Assembly: GCA_022825185.1 (NCBI GenBank)
Contig: JAJDYK010000156.1
Coordinates: 1-24,038 of the forward strand
Direction of reading: 5' to 3'
Origin: Candidatus Latescibacterota bacterium
Lineage (GTDB): Bacteria; Latescibacterota; UBA2968; UBA8231
Length of the DNA stretch: 24,038 nucleotides
Shown here piece after piece: positions 15,436 to 23,030 of the stretch (its first letter is position 1; every line of letters starts with the position of its first letter). The notes under the pieces are model-generated. The model was not told the DNA's origin. It saw only the letters and a program-made list of their open reading frames with translations, and made no database searches. The position numbers were made by a program, and so were the translations under genes.

Positions 15436-17307
15436 TCCATTTTGCGCATCTCGCTGCTGCTCGCCCTCGTCGTATCCGCCTCTGACTTGCGGGCTGACCG
15501 CTCCGTTGAAGACGAATACAAAGCCCTGTTGTGGAAGACGGCCAAAACCATTCACCAGTACTACGTTGAAGAAGTCCATCCCGATTCCCTAGCACAGGCG
15601 GCCGCGCGCGGGATATTCAATTCCTTAGATCCAGCCTCGAAATACACATTCAACGCCCGTGCCCAACTCGATACCGAGGACGCGGCAAGGCTGCTAAACG
15701 ACCGCCTCTACACCCTCATGCAGATGGCCCAAGCCATCGACGAGAATGCCTTTTATCCGGTTACTGCAGATACGCTAATCCGCTTTGGCATCGCCGGGAT
15801 GATGGAAATTCTCGACCCCTATTCGGTGTTTTTGGAAAAGCGCAATCTCGACAATTTCAACATCCAAACCCAAGGCAAGTACGGGGGGCTGGGCTTCCGC
15901 ATCCAAGTCGTCTATCCCGACAGCGCAATTGCCGTGTGGATGCTCGTGCACGATCAGACTCCAGCGGCTCTAGCCGGCGTCAAGTCCGGCGACCTCATCA
16001 CCGCGATCAACAACACTTCTACCAAGGGCATGTCGGCTGCCGTGGCCGCCGACAGTATGCGCGGCGAGCCTGGCACCTCCGTAACCCTAACCTTAGAGCG
16101 CGCCGACCACCCCACCCCCTTTGATCTGACGATCGAGCGCCGAGAAGTGCAGATGAACAGCGTCTCCCTCGCCACTCTATTTCCCGACGACACCGGCTAC
16201 ATCAAGCTCGACAGCTTCCAAAAGGGGTCGAGCCGGGAGGTGTTCAACGCGATCGTCGAGCTAGAAGATCAAGGCATGGAACGGCTGATTTTCGATCTGC
16301 GCAAAAATGGTGGCGGGTACCTCGAAGAAGCCGTGCGAATCGCCGACCTCTTCCTGCCCCGCGACCGCCTCGTGGTCTTCACCGCAGGTCGCGCCTTCCG
16401 AGACACTGCTCGGTACGAAACCAGCGAGGACGCCCTGTTGCGCGACACCCCCCTCATCGTCATAGTCAATCATCTGTCCGCTTCGGCGTCCGAGATCGTC
16501 GCCGGTGCCATCCAAGACTGGGACCGCGGGCTGGTGCTGGGAACTACGACCGTGGGCAAGGGCTCCGTTCAGCAGATCGTCCATATCGACGACCGCGCCG
16601 AGCTCAAGCTAACCATGGCCGCTTGGCACACGCCTTCGGGTCGCTCCATCGACAAGCGCATGCGCAAAGATTCCACCCTCGTCCGTGGGTACGATAAGAA
16701 GTTTAAGACCCTCCATCTCGAGCGCATCGTCCGCGGCAGCGGCGGCATTACCCCAGACATCGAGGTATCAGGACGAAGTGGCAGCCACCTCTACGCGCAG
16801 CTCAGCGGCATCTACAGTCTCAACAACCAATTCTTCTACTACGCCCGCGAGCACCAGCTCAAGTACCCAAGTCTGACGCCAGACTTCGTCGTCGGTCCAG
16901 AGGATTTAGCGGCCTTCCGCACCTTTGCCGAAAACCGCGAGTTCAACTACATCAGCGAACTCGAAGCCCAAGTCGAGGAATTGGACAAGGTCGCCGAAGG
17001 CGAAGAGTACAACCAACTCGCCAAGTCGCTCAGCCACCTGACCGACGAAATCGATAAAATCGAGGAACAACACTGGCAGGAAAACGAAGAGCTCATCGCT
17101 TGGCGGCTCACCTTCGACATCCTCGAAAAAGCATTTGGGGAGCCAGTGGCCGAAGCGTACAATGTAACCGTGGATCCCCAAGTACTGGAGGCGCGCCGCA
17201 TCATCGCCGACCCGAGCGAGTACCAGATGTGGTTCGACAAGGGGGAAATAGGCACACCAGAAGAGGACTCTATCGCCCAAGAAGACAGCAGCGGCGATCT
17301 CCAGTAG
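15433..17307 (+). CDS. S41 C-terminal processing peptidase (CtpA/Prc-like)
   Basis: A 624-residue exported serine protease that degrades or trims proteins from their C-termini. The signal peptide is MSILRISLLLALVVSASDLRA when started at TTG 15433; starting at ATG 15382 would put 17 extra residues before it. A PDZ domain lies near 145-235 (GKYGGLGFRIQV onward). The protease core has catalytic S351 in the SASASE motif and K376 in GKGSVQQ; the 25-residue spacing equals the Ser-Lys dyad of E. coli Prc. After the core there is an unusual charged tail of roughly 150 residues with a glutamate-rich coiled segment (ELEAQVEELDKVAEGEEYNQ). A strong promoter and AAGGAG site precede it. The substrate is unknown; envelope protein turnover is the usual role. 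Confidence 0.93.
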   Translation: MSILRISLLLALVVSASDLRADRSVEDEYKALLWKTAKTIHQYYVEEVHPDSLAQAAARGIFNSLDPASKYTFNARAQLDTEDAARLLNDRLYTLMQMAQAIDENAFYPVTADTLIRFGIAGMMEILDPYSVFLEKRNLDNFNIQTQGKYGGLGFRIQVVYPDSAIAVWMLVHDQTPAALAGVKSGDLITAINNTSTKGMSAAVAADSMRGEPGTSVTLTLERADHPTPFDLTIERREVQMNSVSLATLFPDDTGYIKLDSFQKGSSREVFNAIVELEDQGMERLIFDLRKNGGGYLEEAVRIADLFLPRDRLVVFTAGRAFRDTARYETSEDALLRDTPLIVIVNHLSASASEIVAGAIQDWDRGLVLGTTTVGKGSVQQIVHIDDRAELKLTMAAWHTPSGRSIDKRMRKDSTLVRGYDKKFKTLHLERIVRGSGGITPDIEVSGRSGSHLYAQLSGIYSLNNQFFYYAREHQLKYPSLTPDFVVGPEDLAAFRTFAENREFNYISELEAQVEELDKVAEGEEYNQLAKSLSHLTDEIDKIEEQHWQENEELIAWRLTFDILEKAFGEPVAEAYNVTVDPQVLEARRIIADPSEYQMWFDKGEIGTPEEDSIAQEDSSGDLQ

Positions 17308-17329
17308 AAGCTTGTATTTTGGCGGCGGT

Positions 17330-18547
17330 ATGAAGTGCTTTAGAGGGCCTGTTCCCCACCTCATAGCGGGCCTCTTAATTCACGCCGCTTTCCTCGCCGC
17401 CCTCGGTACCGACCTCCTCCGGCCCCTCTTCAACGACGCCTCCCACACCCGCCGCGGCTTTGACTTCGGGGTTTTCTATTTGGCGGGCCAAGCCCTAGCC
17501 GAAGGCCGCGACATCTACTCGGTGTCTGGTGCCTTCGGCTTCCGCTATCTGCCGGCCTTTGCCTTGGTCGCCAGTCTTTTCGCCCACTTTCAGCCCCTCA
17601 CTGCATACCTGCTGCATCTCTGCTGCACTGAGCTTTTCCTCGCGGCCAACCTCTATCTGACTTGGCGGTGGGTCGAAGGGCCGCGCCGGGGCTTGGCCTT
17701 GTTTATGTGGCTGGCGTTCTCGCCTTACTTTCTAGAACTCTACATGGGGCAGGTCAGCTTCTGGGCGGCCTCGCTGCTCTTTTGGCTCATCGTCGGCCTC
17801 CACAGCGGTTGGAAATGGATCGCCGGCTTCTGTTGGGCGGGTGCCCTCTTAGTCAAACCCAACGCTCTAATCCTCGCCCCCGCGCTTTTAAGGCTTCGCG
17901 CCTGGCGCGTCCTCGTTTTGGGATTGCTAGTCGGCTTGCTCACGTCGCTGCCTTACTTCCTGCTGCATCCAGATAGCACGGCGGCTTTTTTCGCCGCCAA
18001 TATCCACGGCGCTCCCGTCCAAGGGGCCCTCACCCACGCGGGCAACCTCGGACTGCAAGGCGGGCTAGTCAGCGTCGTGGCCCAACTATCCGGGCGGCCC
18101 TTGGCCGAGTTGACAACCCTCGCCGACCTCCCTCTTATAGGCCGCGCGGTCATTTACTGCTCGCAGGTCGCCATCCTCGTCGCGGCACTGGTGGCCACCT
18201 ATCGTGGCCGCGATTCCCTGCCGCTGCTCGCGCTGTGGATGTGTACCTTTTTTCTTGTTTACAAAGACGTTTGGGAGCATCACTACGTCTTTCTCCAGCC
18301 CGTACTCGTGGCTTTGTACGCGCACTCAGGCTCTCCTAAGTTCTTGTGGATATTTGCTCTTATCGCTCTGCCGACGCCCTTTGTCTTCTTCGACATTGAG
18401 CCGGGAGTCTATGGGCCGATTGACCCTGAACGCACGTGGGGACCGATCGCTTCCATCGCCTATCGCAGCACTAAACTCATTCCCCTCGGCTATCTGTGGT
18501 ACGAGCTGTGCCACACGTGCTTAGCCTCGGCGCCCACCAAGTCTTGA
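17330..18547 (+). CDS. GT87-type polyprenol-sugar mannosyltransferase-like membrane protein
   Basis: A 405-residue polytopic protein with about 9-11 hydrophobic helices. Shortly after TM1 comes FDFGVFYLAGQALAEGRDIY and then FRYLPAFALVASLF, the layout of GT87/DUF2029 proteins, GT-C fold enzymes that use polyprenyl-phosphate sugars to build extracytoplasmic glycans. The aspartate in FDFGVFY, in the first external loop, is the candidate catalytic residue. Later features are LYMGQVSFWAASLLFWL, GALLVKPNALIL and a KDVWEHHYVFLQPVL segment. An upstream TTG at 17312 is possible; ATG 17330 is chosen because it directly precedes the first hydrophobic helix. It begins 22 bases after the protease stop and is probably on its transcript. 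The acceptor is unknown. Confidence 0.83.
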   Translation: MKCFRGPVPHLIAGLLIHAAFLAALGTDLLRPLFNDASHTRRGFDFGVFYLAGQALAEGRDIYSVSGAFGFRYLPAFALVASLFAHFQPLTAYLLHLCCTELFLAANLYLTWRWVEGPRRGLALFMWLAFSPYFLELYMGQVSFWAASLLFWLIVGLHSGWKWIAGFCWAGALLVKPNALILAPALLRLRAWRVLVLGLLVGLLTSLPYFLLHPDSTAAFFAANIHGAPVQGALTHAGNLGLQGGLVSVVAQLSGRPLAELTTLADLPLIGRAVIYCSQVAILVAALVATYRGRDSLPLLALWMCTFFLVYKDVWEHHYVFLQPVLVALYAHSGSPKFLWIFALIALPTPFVFFDIEPGVYGPIDPERTWGPIASIAYRSTKLIPLGYLWYELCHTCLASAPTKS

Positions 18548-18572
18548 TATTAGCGTGCCGGAATCGTATTAT
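18544..18572 (+). promoter_or_regulatory. Near-consensus sigma70 promoter for lipA
   Basis: TTGATA at 18544-18549 and TATTAT at 18567-18572, spacer 17 bases. The -35 box contains the TGA stop (18545-18547) of the membrane glycosyltransferase gene, as at the protease promoter. Predicted start near 18579, about 27 bases before the lipA ATG. Confidence 0.7.
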
Positions 18573-18605
18573 ATTCTATTCTTTTAGTTTTTCCCCCTCT
18601 GTCTT

Positions 18606-19493
18606 ATGGCATCTAATTCCAAGCGCCGACTTCCGCCCTGGCTCAAGGCCAAAGCCCCAGGCCACCCCAATTACATCGCCCTAAAAAACCTACTCGCCGA
18701 TTTACAGCTTAACACGGTGTGCGAGAGTGCGCACTGCCCCAATATCGGCGAGTGCTGGAGCCAACGCACAGCGACCTTTATGATTCTGGGCGATGTTTGC
18801 ACCCGCAGTTGCGGGTTTTGCGCGATCAAGACAGGTCGCCCTCAATGGCTCGACGAAGGCGAGCCTGAGCGCGTTGCCGCTGCCATTGCCCGCCTCGGGC
18901 TAGATCACGCGGTGATTACCTCGGTCAATCGCGACGAACTGCCAGACGGCGGAGCGCGCATCTTTGCCCAGACGATCGCGGCAGTACATCGCCTTTGTCC
19001 CGAGACGAGCGTCGAAGTCCTGATCCCAGACTTCAAGGGCGACTGGCAGGCCCTAGCAACCGTCCTTGAAGCCAGCCCGGACATTCTTAACCACAACATC
19101 GAGACGCCGCCTCGCCTCTACCCCACCATGCGCCCGCAAGCCCGGTACGGCCGCTCGCTGGAGCTCCTCGACCGAGCCCGCAAGATGAGTCCTGCTCCCA
19201 CCAAGTCCGGCATGATGCTAGGGGCCGGCGAGACCAAAAGAGAAATAGCCCAGAGCATCCAAGACCTAGCGGATGTCGGCTGCGCCATTCTGACCTTGGG
19301 CCAATACCTAAGCCCGTCCACCCACCACGTGCCCGTAGAGCGCTTCGTCCACCCCGACGAATTCGCGGAGTGGCGGCGCTTTGCCCTCGACTTGGGCTTT
19401 CGCCACGTCGAGTCTGGCCCACTGGTGCGCAGTTCGTACCATGCCGCTAGCCAAGTCGAGCAGGTGCGGGCTGCCACCCCCACTACCTCCTGA
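18606..19493 (+). CDS. lipA: Lipoyl synthase
   Basis: A 295-residue radical-SAM enzyme that inserts two sulfurs into the octanoyl group on lipoyl domains. Both iron-sulfur clusters are readable: the auxiliary cluster CESAHCPNIGEC (C39, C44, C50) and the radical-SAM cluster CTRSCGFC (C65, C69, C72). The C-terminal RSSYH motif, whose serine ligates the auxiliary cluster, is at 275-279. NHNIETPPRLYP and LTLGQYLSPS are also typical. Length is normal. No lipB or lipoyl-dependent dehydrogenase gene is in the window. It has its own promoter and is followed after 9 bases by a kinase-like gene, which probably shares the transcript. Confidence 0.97.
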   Translation: MASNSKRRLPPWLKAKAPGHPNYIALKNLLADLQLNTVCESAHCPNIGECWSQRTATFMILGDVCTRSCGFCAIKTGRPQWLDEGEPERVAAAIARLGLDHAVITSVNRDELPDGGARIFAQTIAAVHRLCPETSVEVLIPDFKGDWQALATVLEASPDILNHNIETPPRLYPTMRPQARYGRSLELLDRARKMSPAPTKSGMMLGAGETKREIAQSIQDLADVGCAILTLGQYLSPSTHHVPVERFVHPDEFAEWRRFALDLGFRHVESGPLVRSSYHAASQVEQVRAATPTTS

Positions 19494-19502
19494 GAGAAGC
19501 CC

Positions 19503-20507
19503 ATGAACCTAGAGAAAAAGGCTATATCCAAGTACCTGAAACGCAAAAAACTGTTCACCGACGCGGGCCCGATCCGCGTCCAGAGCTTGAGTGACGGATT
19601 AAAAAACCGGGTGTACTACGTAGAGGCTGCCAATCAGGCTTGGATCGTCAAGCAGGCGCACTCGCGCGTCCAAATCAAGGAGCGCTGGTGGACCGATCGG
19701 CGGCGCATCTTCGCCGAGAAGAGCTGCATCGAGCGCTTGGCGGAATTTCTCGCTCCCGAGGTCTTGCCGGAAGTCCTGCTCGAAGACCGTACGGACTTCA
19801 TCCTCGTGACAACCCCACCGCCGCACAACGCCCTGTCGTGGGAAGGCGACTTGGTCAATGGCCGCATCGACCTGCAAATCGCCGTCCAGTGCGGCGAACT
19901 GCTGGCCACTGTCCACAACGAAACAGCCAACTCGTCCGAGGTCGCCAACGATTTTGCATCTACTAAGGCATTTGAGCAACTGCGCATCGACCCGCACTAC
20001 AACTATATCGCCAACGCCTATCCCGACCTCAAAAAGGCCATTGCCGTCCATACCAATCGCCTGCTCAAAGAGGGGTTTTGTCTCGTCTTGGGCGACTTGC
20101 GGCCCCGCAACGTATGGGTCGCCAACGGCCAACCCTACTGGGTCGATTTTGCCACCGCCCACTACGGCTACCCCACCTTTGACCTCGCCTTCTACACGGC
20201 TGATATGTGCATCAAGGCCATGCAGAACACCGCCCAAAAAGCCGCCTATTTAGAGGCCGTCAATGTCTTCTGGAACAGCTATTTTCAGAATGCGAGCTAT
20301 AAGAAGGCCGAGGAAGTCAAACACCAAGCCGTACACGATCTCGGCTGCCTACTATTGAGCGCGACCGACGGCCGCCAGCCCGTCGCACTCGACGACGAAC
20401 GCATCGTCGGGCTCTCGCGGCGCATTTCCCAGAGCTTGATTTTAACGGGGTTGGAGCGAATCGAGGAAGTAACCGAGTTTGTCAACCGGACCCTGATCGA
20501 CGGCTAG
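19503..20507 (+). CDS. APH/choline-kinase-fold phosphotransferase-like protein
   Basis: A 334-residue protein with the aminoglycoside-phosphotransferase fold: an N-lobe with a lysine strand AWIVKQAHSR, then a C-lobe catalytic loop LVLGDLRPRNVWV and metal-binding VDFATAHYGYPTFDLAFY. The catalytic aspartate and metal asparagine of the HGDxxxxN loop are kept (GD....N), but the usual histidine is leucine. Relatives phosphorylate small metabolites such as 5-methylthioribose, choline or homoserine; the substrate here cannot be named. The end of the N-lobe resembles the MtnK arrangement only loosely. The start ATG has AGAGAAG a few bases upstream and lies 9 bases after lipA. Its last 26 bases overlap the convergent regulator gene. 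It does not look like an acquired resistance gene: base composition matches its neighbours. Confidence 0.78.
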   Translation: MNLEKKAISKYLKRKKLFTDAGPIRVQSLSDGLKNRVYYVEAANQAWIVKQAHSRVQIKERWWTDRRRIFAEKSCIERLAEFLAPEVLPEVLLEDRTDFILVTTPPPHNALSWEGDLVNGRIDLQIAVQCGELLATVHNETANSSEVANDFASTKAFEQLRIDPHYNYIANAYPDLKKAIAVHTNRLLKEGFCLVLGDLRPRNVWVANGQPYWVDFATAHYGYPTFDLAFYTADMCIKAMQNTAQKAAYLEAVNVFWNSYFQNASYKKAEEVKHQAVHDLGCLLLSATDGRQPVALDDERIVGLSRRISQSLILTGLERIEEVTEFVNRTLIDG

Positions 20508-21228
20508 TCCGCTGCAAATCTCCGCTGCTAGACCGAATGTGCGCGGCCATCGCCTGCCGCGCGGCCTCGGCATCTCGCCGCTGCAATGCCGCCAAGATCT
20601 GCTGGTGCTCCAGCAACGAAAGTTCAGCCCGAGGGCCAGCCAGCGACGGCTCTGCCAAACTTTCCTTGATCCATTCTTGTAGGTAGTTGCGCGTAGTTTC
20701 GAGCAGACTGTAGAGAATGGAATTGTGCGTGGCCCGGGCAATAAGGAGATGGAACTGCAAATCGCTGGCGAGAAAGCGTCCCTCGTCAGAAAGCCCCCCG
20801 GCCATGCCGGCTAGCGCATCGGCAATGGCCGCCAAATCCTCGGGCGTGGCCCGCTCGGCCGCCAAATAGGCGTTTTGCGACTCGAGCATCATCCGCGTTT
20901 CACTCAGGTCTTGGAGCTTCTTGCCGTCGAGTAAAAAACCCCACTGCAGCGCCCGCTCCACGTATTGGCCCTTGTCGCAGACAAACGTGCCCTCACCCAC
21001 GCGGCCGTCGAGCAGGCCCATCATGGACAACGAGCGCAGGGCTTCGCGCAACGAGGAGCGCCCAACCTGAAAGCGCTTGCACAGCTCCCGCTCCGGCGGC
21101 AGCCTGTCGCCGGGCTTGAGGACGTTGCGCTCGATCAAGTCCGTTATCTGCGCGATAATCTCGTCGCTTACGGACGTGCGCTGCACCGGGCGCATGGCAT
21201 CGTCAATCGGAGCCGCGGCTTTTTTCAT
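20482..21228 (-). CDS. FadR-subfamily GntR transcriptional regulator
   Basis: A 248-residue regulator with an N-terminal winged helix (IIAQITDLIERNVLKPGDRL, then PPERELCKRFQVGRSSLREALRSLSMMGLL and the GEGTFV wing) and a C-terminal all-helical FCD effector domain. FCD metal-site residues are visible in ASDLQFHLLIARATHN, EHQQILAAL and MAAHI. Such proteins typically repress catabolic genes and release DNA on binding a carboxylate metabolite. ATG 21226-21228 is chosen over an in-frame TTG at 21238-21240; neither has a good ribosome site. The gene is divergent from the methyltransferase operon, and a matching operator lies in the shared intergenic region, so it very likely controls that operon and perhaps itself. 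Confidence 0.92.
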   Translation of the reverse strand: MKKAAAPIDDAMRPVQRTSVSDEIIAQITDLIERNVLKPGDRLPPERELCKRFQVGRSSLREALRSLSMMGLLDGRVGEGTFVCDKGQYVERALQWGFLLDGKKLQDLSETRMMLESQNAYLAAERATPEDLAAIADALAGMAGGLSDEGRFLASDLQFHLLIARATHNSILYSLLETTRNYLQEWIKESLAEPSLAGPRAELSLLEHQQILAALQRRDAEAARQAMAAHIRSSSGDLQRTSRRSGSG

Positions 21229-21266
21229 AGCAGGAGCCAAGTGTCAAATGAGGAAGAAAATAAAAT

Positions 21267-21295
21267 TTGCCGATGGTCAGACCATTAGCTATTTT
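21267..21295 (+). promoter_or_regulatory. Promoter of the corrinoid methyltransferase operon
   Basis: TTGCCG at 21267-21272 and TATTTT at 21290-21295 with a 17-base spacer, in an AT-rich island. Predicted transcript start near 21302, about 41 bases before the first gene. The spacer is occupied by the palindromic operator. Confidence 0.6.
21273..21285. promoter_or_regulatory. FadR-type operator palindrome
   Basis: ATGGTCAGACCAT is a perfect inverted repeat around a 3-base centre. Its core TGGTCAGACCA fits the FadR-subfamily consensus TNGTNNNACNA and resembles PdhR-like operators. It lies between the -35 and -10 boxes of the operon promoter and next to the gene for a FadR-family regulator, a standard repression layout. 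Confidence 0.78.
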
Positions 21296-21342
21296 CTAAA
21301 ACAGTACTCAATCTCGCGCTTTGCTGTCAAGAGGAAATGCAG

Positions 21343-21972
21343 ATGACACAGACTTTGGACCTTGGCTCGCGCGTCGAATTGGTCTCCATGGATCCCCACT
21401 TCGACGACATTTCCATTGCGCTCTATTGCCCCGATGGCCCTCCCTGCTATCAAGTCCACACCTACAGCCATCTCCCCGGAGCCGCCGAGCGCGTCGCCGG
21501 GATTGCGGACGCCATGCAGGTGCTCGGCGGCATGGAGCAAACCAGCGACGGCCTGCTCCGCTTCCCCTGCGGCCACGCCCATCTGCTCGCCGTCAAGCGG
21601 CTCTTCCTAGAGGCTTGCAAGCTGCCGCCGGATCAGCCCATAGAGCCGCGCCCGCTGCACATCTTCGACAAAAAGGCCAACGCCACCATCGCCGTCGCCA
21701 GCCTCGGGCAGGGCTTGTACGAAGTCCGCGCCACCGAACAGACCCCCGGTGTGGAACGCCGCGTCACCACTATCGCCCGCGGCCTAATCCGCCTCGGCGA
21801 AATGGAAGAAGTCGCCGATCAACCCAACCAAGTCCGCTTCGGCTGCGGCCACTCCCACGACGACCTAATCGGCCTGTTGCTCGTCCGCGCCCCCAACGTG
21901 CGCGCCGCCGTGCGCGAGGCCGAAGCCATGGCCAGCCGCGGCGTGCTCTCAGCCCCCAGCGCCCAGGAATAA
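21343..21972 (+). CDS. Uncharacterised protein with tandem CGHxH domains
   Basis: I do not recognise this family. The 209-residue protein consists of two copies of one domain of about 80 residues. Aligned blocks are YQVHTYSHLPGAAERVAGIA then LGGMEQ and RFPCGHAH in copy 1, and YEVRATEQTPGVERRVTTIA then LGEMEE and RFGCGHSH in copy 2. The motif C-G-H-x-H falls at 76-80 and 168-172, exactly 92 residues apart, and could bind a metal through Cys and His. No signal peptide or membrane helix. Of two in-frame ATGs, 21343 is chosen because GAGG at 21331-21334 is 8 bases away; for 21337 it would be only 2. It is the first gene after an operator-controlled promoter, 11 bases before a methyltransferase gene and followed by a corrinoid protein. 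A role in handling the cofactor, metal or substrate of that system is inference. Confidence 0.8.
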   Translation: MTQTLDLGSRVELVSMDPHFDDISIALYCPDGPPCYQVHTYSHLPGAAERVAGIADAMQVLGGMEQTSDGLLRFPCGHAHLLAVKRLFLEACKLPPDQPIEPRPLHIFDKKANATIAVASLGQGLYEVRATEQTPGVERRVTTIARGLIRLGEMEEVADQPNQVRFGCGHSHDDLIGLLLVRAPNVRAAVREAEAMASRGVLSAPSAQE

Positions 21973-21983
21973 AGGAGTCTATC

Positions 21984-23030
21984 ATGCCTTCTTCGATGAC
22001 CAGCCGCGAGCGCGTCCTCGCCGCCCTCGCCCGCCAGCCTGTGGACCGCACCCCGCTCTGCAACCCGACCTCGGTGGCCACCGTCGAATTAATGGATCTC
22101 GTCGATGCCCCCTTTCCCGCAGCCAACCGCGAGCCTGAACTCATGGCGCGGCTAGCCGCCACCGGCTACACCGAGTTGGGCTTTGACACCATCATGCCGG
22201 TCTTCACCATCATTCAAGAATCCTCGGCCCTCGGGTGCAAAATCCAGTGGGAGCAAAAAGACAACTGGCCCACCGTCCGCATGAGCGAGCCAATCTGGCA
22301 CGAGCCAGACGACATCAAAATCCCCGCCGACCTCTGCACCCACCCCGACACGGCCTGCGTCACCGAAGCGATCAAAATTCTGCGCAAGGACTACGGCGAC
22401 GAAGTCGCCATCGTCGGCAAGACTATGGGGCCTTGGTCGCTGGGCTACCACTGCTTCGGGGTCGAGCCTTTTCTGCTGCTGTCGCTCGACGACCCCGGCA
22501 AGACCAAGCTCTGCCTCGACCGCATGAAGGAGATCACCATTGAGTTCGGGCAGGCGCAGATCGAGGCCGGTGCCGACGCCCTGACCTTGCCCGACCACGC
22601 CACCGGTGACCTCGTCAGCGGCGAGTACTACGAGCGCTACCTGCGCGACTTGCACATCGAGTTTGCCGAGCGGCTTTCGGTGCCCATCATCCTCCACATC
22701 TGCGGCCGCACGGTTGACCGCATGGAGTACATCGCCCAAACCGGCATGGCGGCCTTCCACTTCGATTCTAAGAACACGCCCGAAGAATCCACCCAAATCG
22801 TGCGCGATCGCATCTCATTAGTAGGCAACATCAACAACCCCGAGACTCTTTTTTCTAAAGGGCCGGAAGTCGTCGGTGCCGAAGTCGTGCGCAACCTCGA
22901 AGCCGGCGTCCAGCTCATCGGCCCAGAGTGCGCCATCCCCTTGCAGACCTCCATCGAAAACCTCAAAGCCATTCCCCGCACGGTACAAGAATGGCACCGC
23001 GACCAAGCGCGTAACAAGAAGAGATCATAA
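21984..23030 (+). CDS. UroD/MtaA-family corrinoid methyltransferase
   Basis: A 348-residue TIM-barrel protein of the uroporphyrinogen decarboxylase superfamily, MtaA/MtbA/CmuA branch, which moves methyl groups to or from a corrinoid protein. It starts like the family (TSRERVLAALARQPVDRTP). The zinc site is H238-x-C240 in LHICG and C316 in GPECAIP, the H-x-C...C pattern of methyltransferases; true decarboxylases lack it. DHATGDLVSGEYYERYLRDL is the family substrate-side segment. It could be a corrinoid:carrier methyltransferase or a substrate:corrinoid methyltransferase such as an O-demethylase; the sequence alone does not decide. The start has AAAGGAG six bases before ATG. The same frame stays open far upstream through the previous gene, but that part is a high-GC shadow. 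The next gene, its likely corrinoid partner, begins directly at its stop (TAAATG). Confidence 0.9.
   Translation: MPSSMTSRERVLAALARQPVDRTPLCNPTSVATVELMDLVDAPFPAANREPELMARLAATGYTELGFDTIMPVFTIIQESSALGCKIQWEQKDNWPTVRMSEPIWHEPDDIKIPADLCTHPDTACVTEAIKILRKDYGDEVAIVGKTMGPWSLGYHCFGVEPFLLLSLDDPGKTKLCLDRMKEITIEFGQAQIEAGADALTLPDHATGDLVSGEYYERYLRDLHIEFAERLSVPIILHICGRTVDRMEYIAQTGMAAFHFDSKNTPEESTQIVRDRISLVGNINNPETLFSKGPEVVGAEVVRNLEAGVQLIGPECAIPLQTSIENLKAIPRTVQEWHRDQARNKKRS

Noticed and set aside
19599..20237. Minus-strand 212-residue open frame inside the APH-fold gene
   Set aside because: Shadow of a recognised coding frame; no homology-like motifs.
21321..21983. In-frame upstream extension of the methyltransferase frame, giving a 569-residue open frame
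   Set aside because: It overlaps the whole CGHxH gene, translates to Arg/Pro-rich low-complexity sequence typical of a high-GC shadow frame, and the family N-terminus and AAAGGAG site are at 21984.
22152..22796. Minus-strand 214-residue open frame inside the methyltransferase gene
   Set aside because: Shadow frame in high-GC DNA; the plus-strand frame carries the conserved zinc-site residues.
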